Shown: piece by piece, positions 1 through 12,285 of the stretch | How the letters are laid out: the number at the start of each line of letters is the position of its first letter | Position numbering within the stretch: the stretch's first letter is position 1 | Assembly: GCA_021029095.1 (NCBI GenBank) | Contig: JAJOHG010000006.1 | Coordinates: forward strand, 682,001-746,000 | Length of the DNA stretch: 64,000 nucleotides | Direction: 5' to 3' | Origin: Phellopilus nigrolimitatus | Lineage: Eukaryota > Basidiomycota > Agaricomycetes > Hymenochaetales > Hymenochaetaceae | Notes under the pieces: model-generated | The model's input: only the letters and a program-made list of their open reading frames with translations | Told to the model about the DNA's origin: nothing | The model's database searches: none | Program-made: the position numbers and the translations under genes

Positions 1-372
1 AAGTAGAAAACTTGTTCCACTGCGTCGACGAGCTCGGAATCACACACTATGATGTTTTTCATGACAAATACTCATGGTGTCCCATTCCACCAGTCTGCTA
101 TTTCTTCGTTTCCCTGAAGAAAACTCGAAAGGAAAGACATTTTGGTGGAGGTTGGTAGACGCTGAAGGGGCTCAAAGAGCAACATTACTTCGAAAGTTCT
201 TGACAAAGATCATTCAAGCTATATTCACATAATTTTAATAAGTCTGCAACGAATGCTTGAGTAGGGTGATTTACCGATAAATGTGGTGTGCACGGATGCC
301 TGTGGCTTAGCGTAAGAAACACACATTCGATGATCATTCTCAAAACGAGACCGAGCAGCTTACGTCATCCAC
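1..372. other. 5' intergenic region
   Basis: No coding frame with recognisable content or splice structure is seen. It lies immediately upstream of MSS51 and probably carries its promoter, but I could not identify a convincing TATA box or other site. Confidence 0.5.
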
Positions 373-2138
373 ATGGCCTGCTCCTTTACCGCGACGAGCG
401 CCCGCTCACTGCCCGCTTTGCGGGGCCGTTGCTCAGCTCGCCTTCCGCGGAACCTGCTCGCCAAGCAGCGCATATCGCGAGATCAAACGCGCACTTTCCT
501 TAGTCTCTTCAAAAAATTCAGAGCAGACTCGCAGACACAGAGCGCCGCACCGCCGCGGCCGATCCTTGCGCAGGACAACCTCTTCCATTTGTTCTCGAAG
601 TCGCCGTTTCCCGCCGTTAGGGAGCGTGGAGAGGCTATCAAGAAACTCGCGCCGTGTCCTGTGTGTGCTTCAAGTCATGCGCAGGGCCATCCACACGTCA
701 CGCCGAAGGCGGTGAAATTCGAATGCCCGGATTGCGGTTGGCCGACGCACTGCTCGGAGGAGCACTGGGAGGCAGACAAGGAGCACCAGAGATTCTGTGG
801 GCGGCTGAGGGAGGCAAGCGAGGACGAGCATGACTTGAGAAGCGGGAGAAAGATGCGGGAATTTGAGATGCCAGGTACGTACGAGTCGGGTTTAGTTTTT
901 GGGCGAGTAGAAATATCTTAAATTATTCTCCTTAAGGGCCCTTGGATTACGATGAAACTGTTTCTTTCTCCAATTGGGATATTTTCTGGTATACAAGAGG
1001 CTTCCCGTCCATGGACACGGAACGCATGCGCCGGCACGCAAGCAAGCTGCTCACATATCCTATGACTATTGCATCGGTTCTCCACCAGAATAGCGGACTT
1101 ACGTTGAGCAATCAGCGAGTTACTCCCGAAGGAATTCGATCACTCGCAGGTTAGCAATGCACTTGCTTCTCTTATGAGTTTCAATCGGTGATGTAACCTC
1201 GAATATTAGCTCTCCGCTCGACTTTACACGTCCCTCCCGGCGCACCAGAAACGGAGGAAGCCGGCGTCGGAAAACCTGTATTCCGCATCTTCATTCTCGG
1301 CGCTCGCGCAGAATCGTCACTCCCGCCTCATGTCTGGGAACAGCTTAGTCTACTGTTCCCATCCGTGTCGCTGCACGTTCACTTTATTGGCCCGCAGGTC
1401 TCCTTGCCTAAGCCGGAGGACTTGGAGAAAATGAAGACCAAAGCCGCTCAGACGGCTGCTTCGGCAGCGAAGCCTGAAGAGGAGGCTCCGTCATCGCACT
1501 CTAATGAAACAGCCTCCCCCACCTCCGAAGAAGTGAAACCGGCTGCGAGTGCTGAGCCGCCTAAGCCCACTTACGTACCGAACATATACCAGCCTCCTAC
1601 CCCCGACCCAATTCCCATACAAAAGCACACGCGCTCATCCGTCTCTGTGTACGGAGCACCTTCGTACACCGTGCCGTACGCGCGGCAGATCTCCATCACC
1701 GGCATCCAGGCGTCCTACACCGACGTGCACCCCGCGCTCTTCGACTCGCTCGACCCGTACTCAGACGTCTTCTTCCTCTTCTCTCCGGGGCTCGGCTTCC
1801 CCTCGGCCTCCGGCGCGCTCACGCCCGCGGGCGAGCCCGTGCTGCAGATCTCCTCGCCGACGGAGTGGGGGGACACGCTCCCGATGCTCCTGCAGAGCAA
1901 GTGCAGCGTGTTCGTGACCGGCTTCAGCCCCGCGGACGTCGAGCGCGACGTGCGCGCGCTCGCGCAGGCGGAGGGCGTTGCAGGCGAGTTCGACTGGGTC
2001 GTGACCCCCGGCGAGAACGCGTTTGGGAGCGAGAAGTGGGAGGTCGCGGACTTCGACCCGCGCGTGATGGTCAAGACGAATTGGGGCATTTGGGGGATTA
2101 GAGGAAAGAGGAGGGATATTAGGGAGTGGGAGCAATAG
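373..2138 (+). CDS. MSS51-like mitochondrial translation factor
   Basis: Predicted 547-residue protein of the Mss51 family, which in yeast activates translation of mitochondrial COX1 mRNA and couples it to cytochrome oxidase assembly. Three exons: 373-874, 937-1149 and 1210-2138; both introns are GT-AG and the spliced length is an exact multiple of three. The N-terminus is rich in Arg, Ser and Ala with few acidic residues, as expected for a matrix-targeting sequence. A MYND-like zinc-binding cluster follows, with Cys95, Cys98, Cys118, Cys121, Cys127, His138 and Cys142 (motifs CPVC, CPDCGW, HQRFC). Exon 2 holds the segment around DIFWYTRGFP and exon 3 a Ser/Pro/Glu-rich linker before a C-terminal domain. 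The start is the first in-frame ATG leading into the presequence. The frame is intact. The gene converges on the adenylate kinase gene. Family assignment is from the finger spacing and overall order. Confidence 0.85.
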
Positions 2139-2508
2139 ACGCAGGGAACGGCAAGAAAAGCTACCTATCTATCTTAGACCAATCTAACAACTCGTAAATC
2201 CCGACTCCATATAATTATGCTGGTTCGGTTCATTGCACTTTCGAGTCGTGCACAGCTAAATTTGAATTTTGGCGCCAGGAGATATAAGTACACGAAGTCC
2301 GGTTAATCTCACGCAACGTCAGAATGAGTACTACAAAGCGCTATACCACAGGAGCACTTCCTAAGGTACATATTCCAGTCAGAAAAAGAAGAGAGACCAC
2401 GAAAGAAGGAATGTAGTTTTTGTGGAGAGTAATAAGTTGCAGAAACATGATGGCACCAGCATAGATGAGATAAATCCAGAAAAAAAAAAAAGAGAACATC
2501 CGTCATCG
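2139..2508. other. Intergenic region between convergent genes
   Basis: Shared 3' flank of MSS51 and the adenylate kinase gene. It holds AT-rich stretches and an A-run near 2479-2491. No gene is seen. Confidence 0.6.
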
Positions 2509-3747
2509 TCAAGGTCGTGATTTTATTTTCGTAAATGGTGTATCCACGGCCTTCTCGGCTGCGCCTGCACGCCTCTCGGGTTCGGTCGCCAAAAGCGCGA
2601 CAGCATCGCTGGACTTTGCGCCTGGCAGACGCCGAGTCTGTGCCTGCCCCCCAGCGATCTCCTCACGTACTTTAACGCTGGGAAAAAGATCGCGCACAGT
2701 CTGCTCCAACGCCGGCCACATCTCGTCGCTCGTCTCACCCGCAAAGGAGACCACCCGCAGGCCGGCGCCGCCCATCCCACCGGCGGACTCGCTCGCGGCG
2801 CGCGCAGTATAATATCCGAGCAGTGGTGCGGTCTCACGCTCGTACGCCTGCAGGCGGCGCTCGTACACCTCTGGCCTGTCGTCCGGGCGCTGCACGAGCG
2901 GCTCGCCAGTGAGGTCGTCGAGGCCCGCTAGGCGCGGCGGGTTGAAGTCCAGGTTGTAGACGCGCCCGGACGCGGCGTGCACGAACCGTCCGGCGATGCG
3001 CGCGCGGAGAAAAGGTAGAGGAACGGCGAGGGTGGCGAGGAGCGTGAGAGGAGTGTGCGCCAAGCTTTTGAATAATCATGATTAATGTATGTGCGGCTGA
3101 AAAAGAAAAGGGAATGCGTACCGTAGATGAGCATCGAGCAGCTCGCCCTGCCCTATGGTGCGCGGAAACCCGTCAAGTATCCAATGTTTGTCTTGCAGGT
3201 GATCGAGTTTAGAGGTTACAACTCGCAACACCAGTTCATCGGGGAGAAGATCCCCTCGGGCTACAATCTCTTCAGCTTGTTTTCCGATATCAGTTCTTAT
3301 AAGTCCGTCGTTGATTAAATTTTGCTTTGTGCATAAATCGAGAAGACTGACTTATGTGCAATATGCTGGCGCAGAAGGTCGCCTGTTGAGATCGAAATAA
3401 TGTCGTACTTTTTCACGAGGCGTGCTGACAACGTTCCCTGTGAAATTCAGGATTTGATTCAGTAAATATTTGGTTTGAAGACGTCTCGCGCGCACCTTTC
3501 CAGCCCCCGGCTTGCCAAACATGATCATTCTCAGCATTCCCCCCTCAGCGCCTTTGCCGTGTAGGGCACTTTTGGCATTGTTACCCAGCGAGGGAGACCG
3601 TGAGTTCAACCTGCTCGCTGATGTTGCTGAGAAAGCGCGGGTGTTTTTGAGAGTCCGTGGGTTCGACGAAGTATAGCAAGTCTGACGAAGACCATGACAC
3701 CGGATGTTCGTAAAAACCCATACTGCAGACATTGATGAAGCAGCCAC
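2509..3747 (-). CDS. Mitochondrial adenylate kinase (GTP:AMP phosphotransferase-like)
   Basis: Nucleoside monophosphate kinase that would regenerate ADP from AMP with GTP or ATP in the mitochondrial matrix. Four exons on the minus strand (3747-3496, 3437-3352, 3295-3122, 3064-2509) add up to 355 codons plus stop with no frame break. Key motifs are the P-loop GKPGAGKG (about residues 78-85, completed across intron 1), the AMP-binding STGDLLR, the DGFPRT motif in exon 3, and the LID region with GRFVHAASGRVYN. The LID lacks the four-Cys zinc motif and keeps the H/Y type, as in eukaryotic forms. About 70 residues precede the P-loop and are rich in Ser, Arg and Asn, which suggests a mitochondrial presequence; this is the reason for choosing the ATG at 3747. 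The C-terminus runs some 30 residues past the usual end. The AK3/ADK2 rather than cytosolic assignment is an inference. Confidence 0.85.
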
Positions 3748-5648
3748 AAGTCTCTAGTTGAGTGTGCGAGTGAAGAAATGGGCGTGAAACAAGTCGAGGG
3801 CCAAGTAAGCGCGAGTAGCGGGGATTATTAGCAAGCCTGAAGATATCGTCTGACTCCTTTCGGTTGGGGAAAGGAACGTAAGAAGCAGTGGAGACGGGCC
3901 GTAACAGGAGGTCACTTGACAAAGCTCCGTCGCTGTCGCCGTCGTTGTCGCCGCCGCGGCGGTGCCCGTTGACGATGAGAGGGCGTAAGAGGGAGGAGAG
4001 AGAGTTGCGGCGATAGAGCACGGCTCAGTCATGGTCTGCTAAATTCGTATTTCATGACTTTCCCTGCTTCTTGTTCCCAGATGCCGAACATGCCGCCGCC
4101 GGCCCGAGATTTGCATTCGTCTGTGCCTGTGCTTCCAATCCGGGGCTCGCGTGCTCGGCACAGGCTGCCGTGACTCGCTTTGTCAGTGGCCCCAGCGCAA
4201 GTACTCATGAAAAATAATGCTGCATTAGAAAAAGTACGATTTCTGGAAATTTTCAGAGTATTTCACCTTTCAAATAGACATTACAGAGGTCTTTGTCTGG
4301 TCGCTTTCTTGCCTAAATGAATTTCTTGCTGCCCTACGAAGATTGACTTCATCCGGGCTAATTGTCCTGGCAAGAACAAATCTGCGCTCTCATGGAAAGG
4401 GCTATCCCTCATTCGCCGCTCGCAGCCGGACCCAAGGAGATTATACCAGACAAGAGTTTTGCTAGGGTCAAAAGCGTGGACATGAGTACTTTGGGATGGT
4501 TATGAGGACGTGCAAACTGCGGGGTAGAGCAGACCCTTCTTTTCCCTGATAAACCACGTCTTTCGCAGACGTTCCACTACCAGTGTCTTTTTTGTCTGGC
4601 GATAGCCGAGTAACAAACCTTGCACGATCGCATGGACCATTAACTCACGAGGCCGCGGAAACGCCAACCCGAGATTAGTGTAGCTAACACAAGAGCTCGG
4701 AAAATGCAGAAATACAAGGCCTCAAAAAACACGGAGCCTTCGCGTGATCGTAACATGGAGACATGTCGTTGTAGGCGAAAATAAGCGCCCGCGATCCTTG
4801 TGCTGCAGTGCTTTTAGGCTAGACCCAAACAAACGCCCATAGGGCCCTCACCTCTAAACCTAATCCTAAGGCGGATTTACCACTCGTCGTCCGGAAGAGC
4901 ATGATACGAAGAGTATCTCTTCTGGCTCACGCCATCCGCCGAAATTTTACAGAAGTACATTCAAAGGACCGACTCTTAAAAAATCTCCAAATTGTACCGA
5001 AGTGTCCGGATCGCCGCTACTAAATGCGGCTGCTCTTCCGGATTAGCCACATTTGGGGAAAGTGTGGCTGGCGCAGCACGAAAGAAAGAATGTTATGAGG
5101 GTCGTTGTAGGATAGCGTTCGTTGAACAGGTATGAACAGTGCTTCGGAAGCCTGGAACTGAGTAAACAATTGATCACTTGTCGTTCATCGCTCCAGTTGG
5201 CAGAGATGCAGTGATAGTAAATTTTTATCGTCTAGAATATATGATGTTAGGCACGTTTTTCCAAACCTGAAAGAAGGGCGTAGAAAACGTATACCCAAAA
5301 GAGCATAACTATGTCTGGCCACCTGTGTGCAGGATTAGGGAGAACAGGCTTGGCAAGTACGAACTTAGCAGGTCTTCGGATGAGCAAATAATCTACTCCT
5401 AGCGATTATAAATATGATGCAAAAATCATCGTGATGGGACATTTGGATGCGATGGAAAGAGGAAACGCCGTTCAACAGCAAATTGTCGTGATATTACTTG
5501 GGGAGTATGCAGAACTTGACTAATAGCTAAATATTTACAGTATAAAAGGTAAACAGAGAAAGCTGACAACTACGATGATAGGATTGACCGGACGAGCTAA
5601 GCGCTAAGCTAAGAGTCTGAATCATCTACGTCTATGTGTCGAAAAGGA
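3748..5648. other. 1.9-kb non-coding region
   Basis: No exon with family resemblance was found on either strand. The short open frames near 3750-4030 read as shadow sequence upstream of the adenylate kinase gene. A 12-base inverted repeat (TCCGGAAGAGCA near 4890-4902 and its complement near 5030-5042) is the only structure noted. Confidence 0.5.
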
Positions 5649-7127
5649 TCAACGTCCATGAGGCCACCGCAAACGGTCTGTAGCTGCCTTGAAGTTGAAA
5701 GCTGCGGCCGTCTCATCGTCGATCTCCGCAGCCGCCTCCTTAGAAGCGGCTAGCTCCCACTTCCGCGCACGCCGCTTCCGCGTCGGCCTGTTCTTGCACC
5801 TATTGCGCTGCTCGTGCCGCCCCAGCGCGTCCTTGCGCGAAAACGAGAGCCCGCATACTCTGCACTGCATGCACTTCATCTGGTGATACGACTCGATATG
5901 GCGCGCCAGGTCATACGGGCGCTTGAATCCGTTTATACACGCGGAGCACGTGGAGGGGTCGAGGATGAAGCTGCGAGGGTCGGTGAGCCCCGGTTTCTGA
6001 AACGAGGCGATAGCGCTGTCAGGCCCTGCCTCGACTAGGTCGACTGTAGCGGAAGCGCTTGTGGGGCCTTGCGGTAGTAGTGGCGGTGGTTGGGCCTTCA
6101 CCGCCCCATTCTGAGTCGTCGTCGCTACTGTCCGAGTCGTGGACGTATTCGGGATCTGCCTCGTGGATCAGAGGTATATCGCGCGCCTCCCGCGTGGCTC
6201 CTCGGCGCCGCGTTCCTGCTGTGGCTTTGGATACTTGCGGCGTGTTTACTGATTTGGCCTTCCTCTTCTCCGAAATAGTAGAGGACGTAGCTGAGCTAGA
6301 CGCGCGTGCCTTAGTTGTGCCGCGCATTTTCGTAGACATAGGACGAGATAGTCGGGCAGGTGGACCAGTGTCCACCTCGTCCTCGCCTTCGAATATGACT
6401 TGCAAACGCTTTCTGCTGGCAGAAGCGGCGCGGCGCGGGCTGGGAGTGCGGCGGCTAGGCGGATCCGGGGCTAAGGCCGCCGTTGCCTGTGCGCAGCATG
6501 GCTCCTGAGCGCTAGCGCTAGACGAAATTGCGTTCGTTATGCCAGCAGTAGGCAAGCTCGTTGGATTTATTGTCGACTGTTGCCCATCAGGCTAGAGGTT
6601 TTTTCACGTGTTAGGTTTGCGCCCTGTGATTGTGAAGGACCGACTCACCGAGCTCAATAAGGGCTCGTTATCTGGTTCTTGAGTCAGGACAACCTTCTCA
6701 TGCTCGTGGTCCGTGACGAGCTAGTTGCAGTAGCTCAAGACGGTGTCGATGTCGATATCGTCAATGTTTAGGACATCGTCGCCCGTAGCCGCGTGGAGGC
6801 CACCAAGCGCCATCCACATCAGGGCTTATATCGTCGATGAAGTCCACATCCGGAAGAGACGACGACGCAGAGAGAGGGGACACGGACATCGGCCGCGACA
6901 TTGACGAGAAGGAAGCACCGTCCGACTCTGAGAGATTCGGCGACGGACTCAGGCTCATGCGCCAATCCCAGTCGTCAACAGTCGAGTGTCGCCCGGATGC
7001 CTTCGACGGGTGCGAACGGATCGTCCACGCTCATGTCGAAACTCGCGCGCGCGCATGCCGTTGCCAGCATCGAGTTTGGGTCGGCCCCGGGTGCGAATGG
7101 ACTATCGTTCGTGGATTTGGCATGCAT
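5649..7127 (-). pseudogene. C2H2 zinc-finger gene with broken reading frame
   Basis: The 3' exon encodes two zinc fingers: CSAC-x12-H-x4-H (CSACINGFKRPYDLARHIESYH region) and CRVC-x12-H followed by a Cys, then a basic tail (RKRRARKW). Such proteins act as DNA-binding regulators in the nucleus. Upstream the gene encodes low-complexity Ser/Pro/Ala and acidic sequence. A 61-base GT-AG intron (6128-6068) can join the middle and last coding segments, and another (donor after LLSS near 6650) joins at PDGQQ. The 5' part cannot be read through as written. From the ATG at 7127 the frame gives segments such as DDPFAPVEG, then needs one base fewer near 6977-6981 to reach DDWDWRMSLSPS, one base fewer near 6781-6784 to reach DDVLNIDDIDIDTV, and then meets TAG at 6721-6723 where the frame otherwise continues as LVTDHEHEKVV. 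It is either a pseudogene or sequence error; the target is unknown. Confidence 0.5.
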
Positions 7128-7938
7128 TGGCAGTTAGGTATGGTGTCGATTGGGGGTGAGATACGGCAGTAGAATAATTGACAGCTGCAGTATCAGCTCC
7201 CGCGCGTATTTGAGAGAGGGGGAAAGGGTTTGGGCCTTCGTGATGTATAGGTCACGCAAATAGAAGCCAGAACACGGTGCAGTATGCTTCTTATAAGCAG
7301 AGAAGTGCCTTCTGTCAGGCTGAGCGTACGCTAGAATGGACTCGAGTCGGTCCTATTGTCGCCAACGCGTATGGTGAGGTCAACTACGTGCAAGGGGCTG
7401 AGTCCGAGCGGGCCAGATGAAACAGACACGCCCAAAAGCACCGGCTGGAAGGAGTATTTCACGGAACGAAATAAGCGGCAGGAGAGTGGCAGCGTTCTCC
7501 CGTATCTGGCAGACATGTTGGCTCGTCAGTTGACCTCTTATAATTCCCGCAAAGAGGACAAGGGCGCCTAGCGGATCGAAAGGAGTGCGATCAGGGGGTC
7601 GTCTAGTCGCTCACTGGCATAAGAACCACGATAGGAATAAACAAAAGATGCAGAAGGCCCAAGATCTACTTGCGAGGTCGATCGTTCTTTTAGCCGAGTC
7701 GCCCGGCTCCCGCCGTCGCGTCATGAAGGCCATTGAGGGAAATCCACAATCGTCAGCCAAATCAAAAGAAGTCAACTCAAGATAAGGTTTGCTCCCGCAA
7801 GCCGAGATCATCAAAAAGAATATTATTCCCGCCGACAGCATACTTGTATAATAAAGAGAACGAAATAAAGGAAGAAGTGGTCATAGATATCGGGCTTACA
7901 ACAAATCATCCGAGTTCTGCACACGTTCCGTCGCGTGA
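7128..7938. other. Non-coding region
   Basis: Short frames occur on both strands but none shows family resemblance or a plausible exon chain. It separates the zinc-finger gene's 5' end from the CMR1 3' end. Nothing else is seen. Confidence 0.5.
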
Positions 7939-10414
7939 CTAATTAGATTCTGAGGAAGGAGCCCATAAGACGCATCGCCCACTTGCATTCGCCGATGCCG
8001 CCCGCTCAACGATGCTCGGATGGGAACAGGTCACAGCTTGTACCGCGGTGATCCTAATGAACAAGCGGAAGCGTAAGTTTAGACTATTAGGTGCGGCATA
8101 TACCGGGTACGTACCGTTTGCTATCGGATAGACGAGCCAGAAGATCGCCCTGCGTACAACTCGATTAAAAACAATTTATACATGTTGAATGATGCACCTA
8201 CCTTAGAACTGAAAATATCCAAAGACTGGTTCATATTTCCGACCTAGGTGAGAAGGGGAAAAGCAGAATAATGAATATCATGCCCTGAGACACTCGTCGG
8301 AGCCAGAGTACAAAAGAACCGACCGTGAAATGCGGATAAACGTCAGGATTGGGTGTCCACTGTGCTTTGAGAATTGTTAACCAGCGCCCCTTTTGTCCGT
8401 ATCCCGAGCAAAAAAAAGAGGGCGTGGAACGGAACGTATCATCAACACGACCGTGGAAGCCGCGGAATTTAAGGAGGAAAAAATTCAATAACGTGCAACC
8501 TGGACGAATGTCAACTCTGAATCGCTCACCGTCTGACAATTGTGTTGGATGCTGCAGAACGGCTTAGAAGATCGGAAAGAGCCGCCTCTCTTTAATTCGT
8601 CAGCGACATCCCAGACTAACGAGAAGAAAAAGCGAAAGGCACGTCAGTCACTAGTGCTCTCCATTCTTAATCGAAGATGGGGATCTTGAGGTTCCGATCA
8701 CTGATGTAAAATGAAGAAAAACTGTGGAAGAGGATAATCTTACTGCGTAGCTTGTCGTCGTAGCTCGTGCTAACGATGCTTCTTCCCCTTGGGTCCCAAT
8801 AAGCGGCACTAACTGATTTATTATGCGGCCACTCAGCCACAAGGGCTTTCTTCCCCTTTGGAGAAGACATGTACTCTTCCATTTCGTCGAGCTCGTTCGT
8901 CAGCGGATAACGTTCTGCCATTGGATTGAGAGGTATGTCTTGCAGCATTCGTGCATCCCAAATCCTGTCAAGAACCACGACGTTGTTAAGCTTTTACAGT
9001 ATTAGCCACACAGACTGGTCCCACGTACTTCAGTGTTCTATCAGTTCGAAGCCAGTAATAGCATCTCTGGGAAGGAAGGATTGACTGCTGACGCAGCCAA
9101 TCTTCTGACCGCTTAGGGCCCAGCGACGAGCGTGCGCCTTGTCCTGGCGCAGGTCGAGGTGCGTCAGTCCGCCATCAGCGTCTGAGATCCACATTTCGTT
9201 TCCTGTAGGTGGCAAATCGAAACTGGAGATGAGCGTGTCGGTTATCGCAAACACCTCCCGCGAAAGGCCGCTCGTGAAAGACGTGTTTCGAATTGTGCAA
9301 TCGTATGCGCTGGTGAATACCTGCATGAAGACATTTTCATATTAAGTGAGCGCGATTTTCTTGAGGGCGTAGTGAGCGACGTACGCTATGAGCGTCGATT
9401 GGATCGAGCTTGACGGCAGAAATGGACGATTTGGATGCCGCCGGCCAATGAGGCTGTAAGCGCCAGTACTTCCCGCCCTCACGGTTCTCTGGTGCGGTTA
9501 CGTCCCCATCCTCATCTTCGACCTCATCGGATGCAGCTCGCGCATCCCAAATCCCGAGCTGACCATACTTGTCTAGAACAACTCTACAGTAAGTATAGAT
9601 TCCTGAATTGCCTGCTAAGGACTTACCGCCGAAGAAGATAAGGTCCTTCGATTTTTCAGGGTGATACGCAGCGCTATAAATTCGTTCCTGTGTGACCTTC
9701 GCACGACTGACAACCTTCAGGTTTTGGAGGCTTTCCTTCAGCCTCGATATTTCCTCCTTATCCTTGCTATCATTGTCAAATACGAAAGCGTCACGACTCG
9801 CGATTCGCCTCGGTTGGGGCTCCCGCGCGACCAATTGCAATGTGGCAGTAAGAGAAGAGAACTCTTTCGGAGTTAGCTCTGCAGCTTCTGCCAGAGCCGA
9901 CAGGTCGAGATCTTCATGTCGCGGCTTTTTGGCCTGTCTTGCGCGCTCTTCTTGCTCAAAACGTTCCTCCTCCTGCTTCTGGCGCAACTTCTCCGCTTCC
10001 GCCTGCGACCGCCACACCACCGCCACATCGAAGGCATAAGAAATAGCTCACTGGTATCAAAATGGGACATTACGTACCTCTCTCTTCCTCTTCTTAAGGG
10101 GGCTTTCGTTAGGATCGACGACCTCCCTGCGAAGGCGGAGGGACTGGCGCCGGGGTTCCTGGATGTCGGGCTTCTCGCGCTTGATTCTCTTCTTGGGCTG
10201 GATAGGCTTGGCCTTGGATAGTAGCTTCGCTCTTTCGAGAGATGAGGCCTGCGGCAGCCTCCTTCAGGTTAAGTTCCTCTAGTAGGGCAGTGGTTGCGAG
10301 CGATGTTCGCCTGACGCTCGAGTTCACTGGGAAGTGCAGAACCAGAATTACAAAATGACATTTCTCGGTAACAGGAGGGAAAAAAACACGTACTATTCCG
10401 TGAGTCCTTGCCAT
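7939..10414 (-). pseudogene. CMR1-type WD40 DNA-damage-binding protein, frame disrupted
   Basis: Homologous along its length to fungal Cmr1 (relative of WDR76), a seven-blade WD40 protein that binds DNA and collects in nuclear quality-control foci under replication stress. Recognisable segments in order: LTEYELERQANIARN, a basic Lys/Arg/Pro region, YSAAYHPEKSKDLIFFG, YGQLGIWDARAA, SVFTSAYDCTIR, ISDADGGLTHLDLR, KIWDARMLQDIPL, SAAYWDPRGRSIVST, IWDVADELKRGG, GRWLTILKAQW, and the end VLWAPSSESN with stop at 7939. Introns are GT-AG and 40-150 bases. Five single extra bases are needed to explain the frame: about 10408 (after ATG GCA), 10292, 10248, 9086 and 9043. Introns cannot explain the N-terminal ones because no GT lies between the frames. 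Divergent from twinfilin, with 246 bases between start codons. Confidence 0.75.
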
Positions 10415-10660
10415 CCTAATTTGTGGTCTGTTTGATTGTAACTGTGCGAGATGGGGATACAAGAAACCAAGTTGAGACTTGCTAGAGAGACGCGGAGAGT
10501 CACTGTGGCGCGTCTCGTCACGCATACGGTGACCGAGATCGGGTCGGGTTTCCACGCCACACGCCACAGCCGCCACAACGCGTATCGATTGGGCAAGTCC
10601 GCTCAGACCAGATTGTTATAATATTGCTAATTGCCAATAACTCCTGCACGCTTGCTAACT
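10415..10660. promoter_or_regulatory. Divergent promoter region, CMR1/TWF1
   Basis: The 246 bases between the two start codons must hold promoters for both genes. No specific site was identified. Confidence 0.4.
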
Positions 10661-12019
10661 ATGTCTGCCTCCTCGGGAATCGGTATTTCCGATGCGCTCT
10701 CAAAGGCCTTCACTGCGGCGGTCGCCAGCCACACCGTTCGTTTCCTCAAGATCACAATCGAGAATGGTGCTTCCAGATCCCTATTGCATGTATAGTAACG
10801 GAACACATGAATGAATGGATTTATGTTCAGAAAGTCTCGTCCCGAGCGGCTCCGTCGATGTCGAGGGCGCAACACTAGAAGATGACTTTGACAAGCTGCA
10901 GGATTTGTTGGAGGACGACGTGCCCGCGTACGTCCTCGCGCGCCAGAGCGACGGATGGCTCGCGATCACGTACGTTCCCGAGACTGCCAAAGTGCAGGGG
11001 AAGGTGCGCTGCACCACTCGCATGATATTTAAAACACACAGCTAAAAATCGGGCGAAATGAAACGATTACAGGTGCTCTACGCCTCGACGCGCACCGCGC
11101 TCATCAAGTCCCTCGGCACCACGCACTTCCCCGACGCCCTCTCCGCCACGTCCAAGGCGGACCTCACCCGCGAGTCCTTCGCTACGCGCAGGGCGCAGGC
11201 CGCCGGCCCGCAGCCCCTGACGGCGCGCGAGCGCGAGAGCGCCGATGCGCGCGCGGCGGAGCGGCAGACGGGCGGCTTCGGGGAGCGCGCGCCCCAACCA
11301 CGTCGGAGGCGTGGGGCTGAACTGGAGCGCCGAGGCTGAGGACGCGGTGAAGAAGCTAGGAGAGGGGGGAGGCAATGCGCTTGTCCTTCTGGTGTGCAGT
11401 TTTGTCTTTCCTTTTGCTTTATACTCGGTTGTGACTGACATTAACTGCACAGTCCATAGACGCGGAGACGCTCGTACTTTCTTCTTCCTCAGAAATCAAT
11501 GTCGAAGAACTCGGCGGTAGCCTTCCTGCATCAGAGCCATGTGAGTCAGTTAATTTCGAAAAAACAAATATCTGAATAACATTTCTTTCAAGCATATGCA
11601 TTCTTCGCCTGGTCGCATAAGCACGCTCCTTCCTCTACTCCTCGACGCGACATTGGTGAGTCGTCTTCGCCTACCCCCTCAAGCAAACTGAGTTATAACT
11701 CGCCTTACCAGTCTTCATCTACGCCTGCCCCTCCTCGTCCCCCGTCCGGAAGCGCATGCTCTTCTCATCCGGCGCCTCTGCCGTTTTCCAAACAGCCAAG
11801 TCACTCATCGCAGAGCTCCCGTCCTCGTCTCTCGCCTCCCGCAAGATCGAGACCTCCGATCCCACCGAACTCAACGAAGCGTATTTGATCTATGAGCTTG
11901 GACTGGACTCTGACTCCGGCGCAGCTGGCTCAAGAGAAGGTCTGGAGGCGGGCACAAAGGTTGGCGGCGAGGGGCGCGCATTCGCGAAGCCGAGGGGCCC
12001 GGGGAGGAAGCCGCGGTAA
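10661..12019 (+). CDS. Twinfilin (one apparent extra base)
   Basis: Actin-monomer-binding protein with two ADF/cofilin homology domains, which sequesters G-actin and acts at filament ends in the cytoplasm. Six exons: 10661-10766, 10831-11003, 11073-11391, 11453-11540, 11593-11655 and 11712-12019. The first ADF-H domain includes KAFTAAVASHTVRFLKI, GWLAITYVPE and VLYASTRTALIKSLG; the second begins at VGLNWSAEAEDAV and includes YAFFAWSHK and VFIYACPSSSPVRKRMLFSS. The tail is Gly/Lys/Arg/Pro rich, as is usual. As written, exon 3 shifts frame at the four G bases 11280-11283 and stops at 11338-11340. Dropping one G restores the second domain and gives exactly 351 codons. No GT dinucleotide lies nearby, so an intron cannot explain it. 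Converges on CDC45. Confidence 0.85.
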
Positions 12020-12285
12020 CCGCACTCCTGTATTCTTGCATTTTGTATATACCGAAGATGTACCAACACTAACTCGCGCACTCCGCTCTTGCTTTACTGA
12101 AACTGGATCCGAATTACATATTCGTAAAGATACAGGCCGTACATGGAACAATAAATATATGCTAGTTCGTGAACTTCGGAGGATAGAGTCGTGATTGCAA
12201 AGCGATATGTGGCAAATGTGAGATACGCATGGAACAGATTCGAAGAAAAATCCAGAGTGTAGGCAAAGTACAGCAGTCCCCATCG

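Noticed and set aside
4030..5640. Possible degenerate transposon in the long gap
   Set aside because: Only a 12-base inverted repeat was found; there is no transposase-like frame, long terminal inverted repeat or target duplication.
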